Positions 31,592-41,380 of a stretch of DNA of 64,000 nucleotides are shown in pieces. Location: positions 2,170,001 through 2,234,000 of the forward strand of contig NZ_CP033969.1 in the NCBI RefSeq assembly GCF_003854935.1, read 5' to 3'. The translations under genes were made by a program, and so were the position numbers. The DNA is from Cupriavidus pauculus (GTDB lineage Bacteria; Pseudomonadota; Gammaproteobacteria; Burkholderiales; Burkholderiaceae). Below the pieces are notes generated by a model. It saw only the letters and a program-made list of their open reading frames with translations. It ran no database searches and had not been told where the DNA came from. Position 1 is the first letter of the stretch. Every line of letters begins with the position of its first letter.

Positions 31592-33238
31592 TCAGGCCGC
31601 CGCCAGCAGGTCTGCCGCGCGCTCGGCGATCATGATCGTCGGCGCGTTGGTGTTGCCGCCGATCAGCGTGGGCATGACCGACGCATCGACCACGCGCAAC
31701 GCTTGCACGCCCCGCACGCGCAGTTGCGGATCGACCACCGCCATCGCGTCGACGCCCATCTTGCAGGTGCCCACGGGGTGGTAGATGGTGTCGGCGTGGT
31801 TGCGGATGAAGTCGCGGATGGCTGCGTCATCGCCATCGCCGTCGCCCAGCAGGTCCCGCAGCGGATCGGTGCCGCCGGCGTCGGCCAGCGCCGCCTGCGC
31901 GAAGATTCGGCGCATCAGCCGCACGCCGGCCACCATGCCGTCCAGGTCCGCCGATGCCGACAAAAAGCGCGGGTCGATCAGCGGCGCCTCGCGCATGTCC
32001 GCCGACCGCAGTTGTACCGTGCCCCGGCTCTCGGGACGCAGCACGCACGCGTGGCACGAATAGCCATGCCCGGGCCGGCCGTTGCGCAACACGTTGGAGT
32101 TGCCCAGCAGCGCGGGCGCGAAGTGGAGCTGCAGGTCGGGCGCGTCCAGCCCGGGCCGGGTCTTGACGAACGCGCCGGCCTCGGCCACCGGCGAGGCCAG
32201 CATGCCCGTGCGGCGCCAGCGATAGCGCATGACCTCGCCCGCCATCCGCGCCACGCCGCGCAGCGAGTAGCCATAGAGGTGCCACGACGCCACCGGCTTG
32301 CCGATGATGATGTCCAGGTGGTCCTGCAGGTTCTGGCCGACACCCGGCAGGTCGTGCACCACGTCCACCCCAACGCTGCGCAGGTGATCGGCCGGGCCGA
32401 TGCCCGAGGCCATCAGCAACTGCGGCGAATGGAACGCGCCGCTGCTGACGATGACCTCCCGCCGCGCGTAGAGCGTCCGCGTCTGGCCGCCTTGCGATAC
32501 CGCCACGCCCACCGCCCGCTTGCCCTCGAAGACGATGCGCAGCGCCTGGGTGCCGGTCATCACGCAGAGGTTCTGGCGGCCGCCGTTGTGGCCTGCGTCG
32601 CCCCGGTTGCCGCGATGCAGGTAGGCGCGCGCCGCGTTCCAGCGTTCGCCGTTGAACTGCGTGGCCTGATAGAGGCCCACGCCTTCCTGCTCCGGCCCGT
32701 TGAAGTCGTCGTTGACCGGCAGCCCGGCCTGGGCGGCGGCCTGCACAAAACGCCGCGAGAACGGGTTGGGCGTGCGCAGGTCGCTCACGTGCAGCGGGCC
32801 GCTGCCGCCGTGCCAGGCGTCGTCGCGGCCGGCGTTGCGCTGGTTGCATTCGCTGCGGCGGAAGTAGGGCAGCACGTCGTCGTAGCCCCAGCCCTCGCAG
32901 CCAAGCGCGGCCCAGCGGTCGTAGTCGGAGCGATGGCCGCGCACGTAGAGCATCGCGTTGATCGACGAACTGCCGCCCAGCCCCCGGCCGCGCGGCTGGT
33001 ACGACTCGCGGCCGTTGAGGCCGGCCTGCGGCACCGTGCGCAAGCCGTAGTTGCGCGGGCCGGGGTGGGGCACGGTCCGGGCGATGGCAAGCGGCGTCCA
33101 GACGCTCGGGTGGTGGTCGTCGGGCCCGGTTTCGAGCAGGGCCACCGAGAGGTCCGGCCGGTCCGCCAGCCGTCCGGCCAGCGCGCAGCCGGCCGAGCCG
33201 GCGCCAACGATGATGTAGTCGAAGTGGGTGGGGCCCAT
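31592..33238 (-). CDS. GMC-family FAD-dependent alcohol oxidoreductase
   Basis: 548 aa, glucose-methanol-choline oxidoreductase. The N-terminal FAD loop YIIVGAGSAGCALAGRL (residues about 7-24), GMC signature 1 (RGRGLGGSSSINAMLYVRG near 84-102), signature 2 (SSGAFHSPQLLMASGIGP) and the C-terminal HPVGTCKMG with the catalytic histidine are present. It oxidises a primary alcohol, similar to AlkJ- and choline-dehydrogenase-type enzymes. It begins 27 nt after the alkyl-sulfatase gene, so the two are co-transcribed. The alcohol released by the sulfatase is a likely substrate (inference). Confidence 0.85.
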   Translation of the reverse strand: MGPTHFDYIIVGAGSAGCALAGRLADRPDLSVALLETGPDDHHPSVWTPLAIARTVPHPGPRNYGLRTVPQAGLNGRESYQPRGRGLGGSSSINAMLYVRGHRSDYDRWAALGCEGWGYDDVLPYFRRSECNQRNAGRDDAWHGGSGPLHVSDLRTPNPFSRRFVQAAAQAGLPVNDDFNGPEQEGVGLYQATQFNGERWNAARAYLHRGNRGDAGHNGGRQNLCVMTGTQALRIVFEGKRAVGVAVSQGGQTRTLYARREVIVSSGAFHSPQLLMASGIGPADHLRSVGVDVVHDLPGVGQNLQDHLDIIIGKPVASWHLYGYSLRGVARMAGEVMRYRWRRTGMLASPVAEAGAFVKTRPGLDAPDLQLHFAPALLGNSNVLRNGRPGHGYSCHACVLRPESRGTVQLRSADMREAPLIDPRFLSASADLDGMVAGVRLMRRIFAQAALADAGGTDPLRDLLGDGDGDDAAIRDFIRNHADTIYHPVGTCKMGVDAMAVVDPQLRVRGVQALRVVDASVMPTLIGGNTNAPTIMIAERAADLLAAA

Positions 33239-33265
33239 GGTGTCTGTCTCCGTCCGCGAGGGGTC

Positions 33266-35254
33266 TTATTGTTGTGGGACGCTGCGCGGCGTCACGATGG
33301 CGAAGTTGCTGTCAAACGTGTCCAGCATGCCGAACAAGCCTGACACGGCCTGCGGATTGCCGTCTATCCGGATGGCTCCCGACTGCATCGCCTGCGGCAG
33401 CGTGAGCTGCTTGAGGCTGATCTGGTCCAGCGTCGCCTTGGTCAGCGTGACCGTGGCGGTGGGCTGGGCGTGCTGGGCCTCGGCCACGTAGGTCAGCGCG
33501 CTGTTGCGCAGCGTCATCGCGTAGCGCTGCTTCAGGTCGGTGAACTGCCAGTTCAGCGTCAGCGTCTTGCCGGCGGCCTTGTCGGCGTTCAGGCGCACTG
33601 CCAGGAAATCGAAAAAGTTCGGTACGGTCAGCGCCCGCACCATGTCCGACGAACTGGTGGCGCCCTTGCTGGGCCGGGCCACGCCGTCGCGCAGTTCCTG
33701 GGCGCCGGTCAGGTAGATGTTGCGCCAGGTGGCGTTCTCGCTCTGGTAGCCAAGCTGCTCCAGCGCGTCGGCCTGCAGCGCCCGCGCGGCCGCGTTCGAC
33801 GGGTCCGCGAAGACCAGCTCGTTGCCGATCTGGCTGACCCAGCGGTATTCGCCGCGCGCGTAGGCGTCGCGCAGCCGGGCCAGCACGGCGTCGGGGCCGC
33901 CCATCCATTCGATCGTCTTGCGCGCGGCCTGCACCGGCGGCAGCGGATTCAGGTGGGCCGGGTTGCCGTCGTAGAAGCCCAGGTAGCGCTGGTAGACGGC
34001 GCGCACGTTGTGGCTGACCGAGCCGTAGTAGTCGCGCGCATACCATTTGCTGGCCAGCGGCTGGGGCAGCGTCCTGAGCTGGTCGGCAATCTCCAGCGGC
34101 GTGTAGCCCTGGTTCATCAGGCGCAGCGTCTGGTCGTTCAGGTAGGCGTACATGTCGCGCTGGTCGGACAGCAGCTCGACGATGCGGGTGCGGCCCCAGG
34201 TGGGCCAGTGGTGCTGGCCGATCAGCACGTCGGTGCGCTCGCCGTAGCGCAGCAGCGCCTGCGCCAGGAAGTACGACCATCCCTTGGCATCGCGCACCTG
34301 CGCGCCGCGCAGCGTCAGCACGTTGTGCTGGGTGCGCACCGCGTTCTCGGCGATGCAGAGCGTGCGGAACTGCGGCAGGTAGACGTTCATCTCCGCCGGG
34401 GCCTCGGTGCCGGGCGTGAGCTGGAACTCGACGTCGACGCCATCGATGCGGCGCACCTCCACCGGCCGGGTGACCAGCGAGGTGGGCGCCAGCAGCGTCA
34501 TCGTGCCGCGCGCGGTGCCCTTGCCCAGGCCGGTATCCACCTGGCCCGTGGCGCTGCGCGGCAGCTGCGTGCCGTACATGTACTGCGCCCGCCGGCTCAT
34601 GGCGCTGCCGGCCAGCACGTTCTCGCTGACCGCCTCCTCCATGAAGCCGTGGGGCGCGATGATGTCCACCTTGCCGGACTTGACGTCGGCCTCGTCGACG
34701 ATGCCGCGCACGCCGCCGAAATGGTCGATGTGGCTGTGGGTGTAGATCACGGCCACGATCGGCTTGCGCGGGCGGTGCGCGTAGTAGAGGTCCAGCGACG
34801 CGCGGGCGGTCTCGGCGGTGAGCAGGGTGTCGATGACGATCAGCCCGGTGTCGCCTTCGATGATGTTCATGTTCGCCAGGTCGGCGCCGCGGATCTGGTA
34901 CACGCGGTCCGTCACCTTGAACAGGCCGGCCTCGTTGTTGAGTTGCGCCAGCCGCCACAGGCTGGGGTTGACCGTGGGCGGGGCGTCGCCCGACTCGAAC
35001 GCGTAGGCGTCGAAGTCCCAGGCCGGGGTGCCGTCGGCGGCCAGGATGGACCGCTGCGGAAAGCGCGCCACCAGCCCGCGCTGGGCATCGGCGTAGTCGG
35101 CGCGGTCCGAGAACGGCAGGCGCTGTAGCCATTCGGCATTCGACTGGGCCGTGAGCGGCGTGGCCGGCCCGGGCGCGGCCAGCGCGGCGGACATCGTCAG
35201 GGTGGTGGCAACCAGCATGGCAGTGCGGACAAGGCGCATGGCGAATTGGCTCAT
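33266..35254 (-). CDS. Alkyl sulfatase, SdsA-like metallo-beta-lactamase fold
   Basis: 662 aa from ATG 35254. A Sec signal peptide ends near SAALA-AP (about residue 26), so the enzyme is periplasmic or secreted. The metal motif THSHIDH gives His173, His175, Asp177 and His178, the positions seen in Pseudomonas SdsA1. The dimerisation domain and the C-terminal SCP2-like domain (about 550-662) complete the SdsA layout. It should hydrolyse primary alkyl sulfates such as dodecyl sulfate to alcohol plus sulfate. A GTG at 35290 could extend it, and no start has a clear Shine-Dalgarno. Divergent from a LysR regulator and followed by a GMC alcohol oxidoreductase. Confidence 0.88.
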   Translation of the reverse strand: MSQFAMRLVRTAMLVATTLTMSAALAAPGPATPLTAQSNAEWLQRLPFSDRADYADAQRGLVARFPQRSILAADGTPAWDFDAYAFESGDAPPTVNPSLWRLAQLNNEAGLFKVTDRVYQIRGADLANMNIIEGDTGLIVIDTLLTAETARASLDLYYAHRPRKPIVAVIYTHSHIDHFGGVRGIVDEADVKSGKVDIIAPHGFMEEAVSENVLAGSAMSRRAQYMYGTQLPRSATGQVDTGLGKGTARGTMTLLAPTSLVTRPVEVRRIDGVDVEFQLTPGTEAPAEMNVYLPQFRTLCIAENAVRTQHNVLTLRGAQVRDAKGWSYFLAQALLRYGERTDVLIGQHHWPTWGRTRIVELLSDQRDMYAYLNDQTLRLMNQGYTPLEIADQLRTLPQPLASKWYARDYYGSVSHNVRAVYQRYLGFYDGNPAHLNPLPPVQAARKTIEWMGGPDAVLARLRDAYARGEYRWVSQIGNELVFADPSNAAARALQADALEQLGYQSENATWRNIYLTGAQELRDGVARPSKGATSSSDMVRALTVPNFFDFLAVRLNADKAAGKTLTLNWQFTDLKQRYAMTLRNSALTYVAEAQHAQPTATVTLTKATLDQISLKQLTLPQAMQSGAIRIDGNPQAVSGLFGMLDTFDSNFAIVTPRSVPQQ

Positions 35255-35292
35255 CGAAGAAGGGAAGCGTCTATTGGATGCGCGCCGCACCT

Positions 35293-35312
35293 ATAATTCA
35301 ATTGCAAATTAT
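35293..35312. promoter_or_regulatory. AT-rich inverted repeat between sulfatase and lysR genes
   Basis: ATAATT (35293-35298) and AATTAT (35307-35312) flank CAATTGCA in an otherwise GC-rich intergenic region. It is a plausible LysR-type operator for the divergent genes and also holds TATAAT-like -10 sequence. Confidence 0.5.
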
Positions 35313-35340
35313 CTATCGCAGACATGCGTAAGGTGCATAT

Positions 35341-36237
35341 ATGAATCTGAGGCGGCTGGAGCATCTGGTGGCGGTGGTGGAAGAGGGCTCGCTGGCGGCC
35401 GCCGCGCGGCGCGTGCACCTGAGCCAGCCCGCGCTGACGCGCAGCATCCAGGCGCTGGAGGAAGAAGCCGGCGCGGTACTGTTCGACCGTGGCGCGCGCG
35501 GCGTGACGCTGACGGCCGTGGGCCGGATGGTGGCCGAGCGGGCGCGCCGCATCCTGTTCGAGTCGAAATGCCTGGCGCGCGATCTGGCGCTGGTGCGGCA
35601 GCACGAGATCGGCAGCGTGCAGATCGGGCTCGGCGCGTTTCCGGCGGCCATCCTGCTGCCTGAGCTGCTGTGCCAGTTGCACCGCCAGTGGCCCAAGCTG
35701 CGGATCGCCACCGAGGTCAGCCATCCGGTGGCGTTGCTGGACGCGCTGCACGCTGAGCAGGTCGATTTCGTCGTGATCGAGCACGGCACGGTGCCGACGG
35801 CCGCCGAGCTGGAGGTGGAACGGCTGCCGCCCGGGCCGGGCGGGGTGTTCGTCCGCACCGGGCATCCGCTGGCGGCCGGGCCGGTGGACCTGGCCACGCT
35901 GCGCGCGTCGGCGCTGGTTTCGGTCGTATTTCCGCCAGAAACGCACGAACGGCTGCGCAAGCTGCTGCGCTGCAAGCCTGGCGAGGACATGCCGTTTCAG
36001 GTCGAAAGCAACGATTTCCGCGCGCTGACCCACCTGGTGCGGCACGCCGACGCACTGCTGCTGGCGCCCGCCCGGGCCGTGCGCGACGAGGTGGAGGCGG
36101 GGCGGCTGGTGGCGCTGGATATTCCCGAACTGCCGGCCGTGACGATGCAGTTCGCCATCGTCCGGCTGGCCCAGCGCACGCTGTCACCGGCCGCGGCGCG
36201 TGCCGTGGCGGTGCTGCAGGCCGTGGCGCAGGCATGA
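35341..36237 (+). CDS. LysR-type transcriptional regulator
   Basis: 298 aa. The N-terminal winged helix (residues 1-60: NLRRLEHLVAVVEEGSLAAAARRVHLSQPALTRSI region) is standard LTTR, and the rest is a periplasmic-binding-like effector domain. It is divergent from the alkyl-sulfatase gene with an 86-bp gap that holds an inverted repeat. In Pseudomonas, sdsA is activated by the LysR protein SdsB in the same arrangement, so this is probably the activator of the sulfatase-oxidoreductase pair. The effector is unknown. Confidence 0.9.
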   Translation: MNLRRLEHLVAVVEEGSLAAAARRVHLSQPALTRSIQALEEEAGAVLFDRGARGVTLTAVGRMVAERARRILFESKCLARDLALVRQHEIGSVQIGLGAFPAAILLPELLCQLHRQWPKLRIATEVSHPVALLDALHAEQVDFVVIEHGTVPTAAELEVERLPPGPGGVFVRTGHPLAAGPVDLATLRASALVSVVFPPETHERLRKLLRCKPGEDMPFQVESNDFRALTHLVRHADALLLAPARAVRDEVEAGRLVALDIPELPAVTMQFAIVRLAQRTLSPAAARAVAVLQAVAQA

Positions 36238-36264
36238 AAAAAGGCGTCCCGCTGGGGACGCCTT
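36238..36264. terminator. Terminator between lysR and fabI
   Basis: AAGGCGTCCC-GCT-GGGGACGCCTT with a run of T on the minus strand, which suits fabI; it can also stop lysR transcripts. Confidence 0.82.
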
Positions 36265-36285
36265 GGCAAACCAGGCCGGTAAGGC

Positions 36286-37068
36286 TTACTCGTCGACCGC
36301 CGTGCCGACGATGTTGTAGCCGCCGTCGACGTAGGTGATCTCGCCGGTCACGCCGCTGGACAGGTCCGACAGCAGGAAGGCGGCCACGTTGCCCACTTCC
36401 TCGATCGTCACGTTGCGGCGCATCGGGGCCACGTCCTCGAAATGCTTGAGCAGGCGGCCGAAGTCCTTGATGCCCGAGGCGGCCAGCGTCTTGATCGGGC
36501 CGGCCGAGATGCCGTTGGCGCGGATGCCGCGCGGGCCCACCGCCGACGCCAGGTACCGCACGCTGGCTTCCAGCGACGCCTTGGCCAGGCCCATCGTGTT
36601 GTAGTTCGGCACCACGCGCTCGGCGCCCAGGTAGGTCAGCGTCAGCAGCGATGCCTTGTCGTTGAGCAACGGCAGGGCGGCCTTGGCCAGCGCGGGGAAG
36701 CTGTAGGCGGAGATGTCGTGGGCGATGCGGAAGCCCTCGCGCGACAGCCCTTCCAGGAAGTCGCCGGCAATGGCTTCACGCGGGGCAAAGCCGATCGAAT
36801 GCACCAGACCGTCGAATTTTTCCCAGCGCTGCCCCAATGCGGCGAACGTGGCGGCGATCTGCTCGTCGCTGCCGACGTCGCATTCGTAGATCATGTCGGA
36901 GCCGAATTCCTTGGCGAAGTCCGTGATGCGGTCCTTGAATCGCTCGCCGACGTAGGTAAAGGCCAGCTCGGCGCCTTCGCGCTTGCAGGCCGAGGCGATG
37001 CCGTAGGCGATGGAACGGTTCGAAAGCAAGCCCGTGATCAGGATCCGCTTACCTGCCAGAAATCCCAT
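36286..37068 (-). CDS. fabI: Enoyl-[acyl-carrier-protein] reductase (NADH)
   Basis: 260 aa, short-chain dehydrogenase superfamily. It reduces trans-2-enoyl-ACP in the last step of each fatty-acid elongation cycle and is the triclosan target. Catalytic Tyr156 and Lys163 are in [10 protein letters not shown]; the N-terminal [19 protein letters not shown] is the NADH-binding region of FabI. GGAG lies 6 nt before ATG 37068. The longer upstream frame crosses the divergent promoter region shared with yejA. Confidence 0.96.
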   Translation of the reverse strand: MGFLAGKRILITGLLSNRSIAYGIASACKREGAELAFTYVGERFKDRITDFAKEFGSDMIYECDVGSDEQIAATFAALGQRWEKFDGLVHSIGFAPREAIAGDFLEGLSREGFRIAHDISAYSFPALAKAALPLLNDKASLLTLTYLGAERVVPNYNTMGLAKASLEASVRYLASAVGPRGIRANGISAGPIKTLAASGIKDFGRLLKHFEDVAPMRRNVTIEEVGNVAAFLLSDLSSGVTGEITYVDGGYNIVGTAVDE

Positions 37069-37282
37069 AGTTTCTCCAAGATCGTTTTGTGAGGACGGGC
37101 ATGCTTCGTGCACAGGCCCGTGTCCGGTGCACGGCGGGCACATTGGCCCGCAGTTTGTTGCGCCGCGTAAAGGGAATGTCCGGATGGCTGGGCGCCACCC
37201 GAACGCATGTAAAATTGTCGCACAACTTCGCCCGGCCACAAGCCGCCGGGCTGTCTCGGGCATTGTGGAGGTCTGCAACCGG

Positions 37283-39169
37283 ATGCTGATTCACGCACGT
37301 TGGCCGCGTCTGGCGGCAGGGCAGTGCTTCCGTCGACGCGCGGTAGTGCAATGGGCGCTGGCACTGTCATTCGTGCTGGCTTGGGGTTTTCCCGCAGCGG
37401 GGCATGCCGCGCACGGCTTTGCGCTGCACGGCGACCTGAAGTATCCGGCCGACTTTGCCAATTTCGACTACGTCAACCCGAACGCCCCGATGGGCGGCAC
37501 GCTGACGCTGGCCAACCCCGACCGCCGCACCAGCTTCGACAAGTTCAACCCGTTCACGCTCAAGGGCACGTCCGCGCCGGGCCTGACCGCGCTGATGTTC
37601 GAGACGCTGCTGATCAGCAGCGCCGACGAGTCGGCCAGCGCCTACGGCCTGCTGGCTAACGACGTGACCGTGGCGCCGGACAGGCTGTCGGTCACCTTCC
37701 ACATCCGCCCCGAGGCGCGCTTCGTCAATGGCGACCCGGTGCTGGCGTCCGACGTCAAGTATTCGTACGACATGCTGATGAGCAAGGCCGCCAGCCCCGG
37801 CTACCGCAGCATGTGTACCGACGTGAAGGGCGTGGTGGTGACCGGCGAACGCTCGATCCGGTTTGACTTCAAGCAACGCAACGCCGAATTGCCGCTGATC
37901 GTCGGCCAACTGCCCGTGTTCTCGAAAAAATGGACCGCCAAGGTGCCGTTCGAGAAGCTGACCTTCGAGGCGCCGATCACCAGCGGCCCGTACAAGATCG
38001 AACGCTACGACGCCGGCCGCGGCATCGTGTTCCAGCGCGACCCCAACTACTGGGGCAAGAACCTCAACGTCCGGCGCGGCACGTTCAACTTCGGGCGGGT
38101 GGTCTACCGGCTCTACAAGGACGAGACGGCCAAGCTGGAGGCGTACAAGGCGGGCGAGTTCGACGCCATCGTCGAGTACCGGTCGAAGAACTGGGCCAAG
38201 AGCTACGTCGGCACGCGCTTCCGCGACGGGGCGCTGATCAAGACCGAATTCCCGCACCGCAATGGCGCCGGCATGCAGGGCTTCGTGATGAACATGCGCA
38301 AGCCGATGTTCCAGGACGTGCGCGTGCGCCGGGCGCTGATCCTGGCGCTCGACTTCGAATGGCTGAATCGCCAGTTGTTCTACGGCGCCTACAAGCGGCT
38401 CGATAGCTGGTTCTCGAACAGCGACCTGGCCGCCAGCGCCACGTTCGACGGCAAGCCGGGCGCCGGCGAGCTGAAGCTGCTGGACCCGCTGCGCAGCCAG
38501 CTGCCGCCCGAGGTATTCGGCGCCGAGGTGGTGCAGCCCAGCACCAATCCGCCGCGCTCGCTGCGCGACAACCTGCGCGAGGCCCGCCGCCTGCTGGCCC
38601 AGGCCGGCTGGACCTACGACGACGGCGCGCTGCGCAACGCCAAGGGCGAGGCGATGGTGTTCGAGTTCCTGGACGACGGCGGCGCCATGAGCCGCGTGAT
38701 CACGGCCTACGTGCGCAACCTGGAAAAGCTCGGCATCCAGGTGCACCAGCGCACCACCGACTTCGCGCTGTACCAGAAGCGGCTGGAAGACTTCGATTTC
38801 GACATGGTGTCGATCCGCTTCCCGGACTCGCAGAGCCCGGGCAACGAACTGCGCGACCGGTTCTCGTCCGAGGCGGCCACCACGCCGGGGTCCGACAACC
38901 TGTTCGGCGTGAAGTCGCCGGCCATCGACAAGCTCGTGGACGCCGTGCTGCACGCCGAAAGCCGCGAGGAACTGGTGACCGCCGGCCGCGCGCTGGACCG
39001 CGTGCTGATGCATGGCTACTACATCGTGCCGAACTGGTACAGTGCCTTCCACCGTGTGTCGTACCGCAAGGAGCTCGGCTATCCGACGCGCCTGCCGTAC
39101 TACTACACCGCCGAGGGCTGGATCCTGTCGAGCTGGTGGCGCCGCGACCTGGCGCCGAAGACCCAGTAA
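37283..39169 (+). CDS. yejA: Peptide ABC transporter, periplasmic binding protein YejA
   Basis: 628 aa with a signal peptide (hydrophobic core about residues 24-42, cleavage near GHA-AHG). SBP_bac_5 family; the order yejA-B-E-F identifies the YejABEF system. In E. coli it takes up microcin C and other oligopeptides; in Rhizobiales a related Yej system imports muropeptides. ATG 37283 has GGAGG about 11 nt upstream, a rather long spacing. It is divergent from fabI. Downstream permease and ATPase genes follow with short gaps or 4-nt overlaps, so this is one operon. Confidence 0.92.
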   Translation: MLIHARWPRLAAGQCFRRRAVVQWALALSFVLAWGFPAAGHAAHGFALHGDLKYPADFANFDYVNPNAPMGGTLTLANPDRRTSFDKFNPFTLKGTSAPGLTALMFETLLISSADESASAYGLLANDVTVAPDRLSVTFHIRPEARFVNGDPVLASDVKYSYDMLMSKAASPGYRSMCTDVKGVVVTGERSIRFDFKQRNAELPLIVGQLPVFSKKWTAKVPFEKLTFEAPITSGPYKIERYDAGRGIVFQRDPNYWGKNLNVRRGTFNFGRVVYRLYKDETAKLEAYKAGEFDAIVEYRSKNWAKSYVGTRFRDGALIKTEFPHRNGAGMQGFVMNMRKPMFQDVRVRRALILALDFEWLNRQLFYGAYKRLDSWFSNSDLAASATFDGKPGAGELKLLDPLRSQLPPEVFGAEVVQPSTNPPRSLRDNLREARRLLAQAGWTYDDGALRNAKGEAMVFEFLDDGGAMSRVITAYVRNLEKLGIQVHQRTTDFALYQKRLEDFDFDMVSIRFPDSQSPGNELRDRFSSEAATTPGSDNLFGVKSPAIDKLVDAVLHAESREELVTAGRALDRVLMHGYYIVPNWYSAFHRVSYRKELGYPTRLPYYYTAEGWILSSWWRRDLAPKTQ

Positions 39170-39200
39170 TCCAGTCACCCGCACCCCTTACGGACGGCCA

Positions 39201-40250
39201 ATGCTCGCCTATCTGCTCAAGCGCATCCTGCTGATGATCCCGACGCTGGTCGGGGTGGTGACGCTGACCTTCGTCGTGATCCAGTTCGTGCCCGGTGGCC
39301 CGGTCGAGCAGATGATGCTCGAAATGAAAGGCCGCGGCGGCGCCGGCGAGGCCAGCGGCGGCGGGGCGGAATACCGCGGCCGGCGCGGCGTGGACCCCGA
39401 GAAGATCAAGGAGATCCAGGCGCTCTACGGCTTCGACAAGCCGCCGCTGGAGCGCTACCTGATGATGCTCAAGCGGTTTGCCCAGTTCGACCTGGGCCAG
39501 AGCTACTTCCAGCACCGCAGCGTCTGGGAGCTGGTCAAGTCGAAGCTGCCGGTATCGGTCAGCCTGGGGCTCTGGACGTTCTTCCTGACCTACCTGATAT
39601 CGGTGCCGCTGGGCATTTCCAAGGCGATCCGGGCAGGCAGCCGGTTCGACGTCATCAGCAGCATGATCGTGCTGGTGGGCTACGCCATTCCCGGCTTCGT
39701 GCTGGGCGTGCTGCTGCTGGTGCTGTTCGGCGGGGGCACGTTCGTCCAATGGTTCCCGCTGCGCGGGCTGACGTCCGACGACTGGGAGCAGCTTTCGCTG
39801 ATGGGCAAGGTGATGGATTACCTGTGGCACCTGGTGCTGCCGATCACCGCGTCGGTCGTCGGCAGCTTCGCGGTGGTGACGATGCTGACCAAGAACGCGT
39901 TCCTGGAGGAAATCCGCAAGCAGTACGTGCTGACCGCCCGCGCCAAGGGGCTGTCCGAGCGGCGGGTGCTCTGGAAGCACGTGTTCCGCAACGCGCTGAT
40001 CCCGCTGGTCACCGGCTTTCCGGCCGCGTTCATCGGCGCGTTCTTCACCGGGTCGCTGCTGATCGAGACGCTGTTTTCGCTCGACGGCCTGGGCCTGCTG
40101 TCCTATGAAGCCGTGCTGCGCCGCGACTACCCGGTGGTGCTGGGCACGCTGTACCTGTTTACGCTGATCGGGCTGGTCACGCGCCTGATCTCGGACGTTT
40201 GCTACGTGATGGTCGATCCGCGCATTCATTTCGAGGGGATGCACCGATGA
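39201..40250 (+). CDS. yejB: Peptide ABC transporter permease YejB
   Basis: 349 aa with about six membrane segments. The N-terminal MLAYLLKRILLMIPTLVGV is typical of DppB/OppB-class permeases. The EAA loop TARAKGLSERRVLWKHVFRNALIPL is near residues 246-270. A roughly 30-residue Gly/Glu-rich periplasmic insert follows the first helix. It starts 31 nt after yejA and overlaps yejE by 4 nt (ATGA). Confidence 0.94.
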   Translation: MLAYLLKRILLMIPTLVGVVTLTFVVIQFVPGGPVEQMMLEMKGRGGAGEASGGGAEYRGRRGVDPEKIKEIQALYGFDKPPLERYLMMLKRFAQFDLGQSYFQHRSVWELVKSKLPVSVSLGLWTFFLTYLISVPLGISKAIRAGSRFDVISSMIVLVGYAIPGFVLGVLLLVLFGGGTFVQWFPLRGLTSDDWEQLSLMGKVMDYLWHLVLPITASVVGSFAVVTMLTKNAFLEEIRKQYVLTARAKGLSERRVLWKHVFRNALIPLVTGFPAAFIGAFFTGSLLIETLFSLDGLGLLSYEAVLRRDYPVVLGTLYLFTLIGLVTRLISDVCYVMVDPRIHFEGMHR

Positions 40251-41380
40251 GCTTCGGCCCCAAGCACGCCGTGGCGGGCAACGGCCTGCCGCATTCCCTG
40301 TCGCCGCGCCAGCGCGCGTGGCAGCGCTTCCGGCGCAACCGGCTGGGCTACTGGAGCCTGGTGCTGTTCGTGATCCTGTTCGTGCTCAGCATGGGCGCCG
40401 AGCTGCTGTCCAGCGACCGCCCGCTGGTGGTGCGCTACAAGGGCGAGTACTACTTCCCGATCGTCAAGGTCTACCCGGAGACGACGTTCGACGGCGACTT
40501 TCCCACGCGCACGGACTATCTGGACCCGTTCATCCGTGACCGCATCACGTCGAATGGCAATTTCGCCATTTTCCCGCCCAACCGGTACTCGTACGATTCC
40601 ATCAACTACTTCGCCAAGGAGCCGAACCCGGCGCCGCCGTCGGCCGACAACTGGCTCGGCACCGACGACCGGGGACGCGACGTGCTGGCGCGCCTGCTGT
40701 ACGGCTTTCGGGTGTCGGTGCTGTTCGGGCTGGCGCTGACCGTGATCGGGGTGCTGATCGGCACGCTGACCGGCGCGCTGATGGGCTTCTTTGGCGGGCG
40801 CTTCGACCTGGTGTCGCAGCGGGCCATTGAGATCTGGAGCTCGATGCCCGAGCTGTACCTGCTGATCATCTTCGCGTCGATCTTCGAGCCGAGCCTGGCG
40901 CTGCTGATCATCCTGCTGTCGCTGTTCGGCTGGATGGGGCTGTCGGACTACGTGCGGGCCGAGTTCTACCGCAACCGGTCTCTGGACTACGTCAAGGCGG
41001 CGCGGGCGCTGGGTTTGTCGAACGTCCAGATCATGTGGCGCCACATCCTGCCCAACAGCCTGACGCCGGTCATCACGTTCCTGCCGTTCCGCATGAGCGC
41101 GGCCATCCTGGCGCTGACCAGCCTCGATTTCCTGGGGCTGGGCGTGCCGCCGACGACCCCGAGCCTGGGCGAGCTGCTGGCCCAGGGCAAGGGCAACCTG
41201 GACGCGTGGTGGATCTCGCTGTCGACGTTCGCGGTGCTGGTGGTGACGCTGCTGCTGCTGACCTTCATGGGTGACGCGCTGCGCGACGCCTTCGACACGC
41301 GCCTGGGGTTGGCCCAGTTGCGCGGCCGCGTGGAGCCGAAGGTACCGGCCGGCGGTACCGCCGCGGAGGCCACGCCATGA
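40247..41380 (+). CDS. yejE: Peptide ABC transporter permease YejE
   Basis: 377 aa, DppC/OppC-class permease, about six membrane segments. The N-terminus (RQRAWQRFRRNRLGYWSL) and the large periplasmic loop with KGEYYFPIVKVYPE are characteristic of YejE. The EAA loop AARALGLSNVQIMWRHILPNSLTPV is near residues 248-272. The start overlaps the yejB stop and the stop overlaps the yejF start, both as ATGA, indicating translational coupling. Confidence 0.94.
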   Translation: MSFGPKHAVAGNGLPHSLSPRQRAWQRFRRNRLGYWSLVLFVILFVLSMGAELLSSDRPLVVRYKGEYYFPIVKVYPETTFDGDFPTRTDYLDPFIRDRITSNGNFAIFPPNRYSYDSINYFAKEPNPAPPSADNWLGTDDRGRDVLARLLYGFRVSVLFGLALTVIGVLIGTLTGALMGFFGGRFDLVSQRAIEIWSSMPELYLLIIFASIFEPSLALLIILLSLFGWMGLSDYVRAEFYRNRSLDYVKAARALGLSNVQIMWRHILPNSLTPVITFLPFRMSAAILALTSLDFLGLGVPPTTPSLGELLAQGKGNLDAWWISLSTFAVLVVTLLLLTFMGDALRDAFDTRLGLAQLRGRVEPKVPAGGTAAEATP

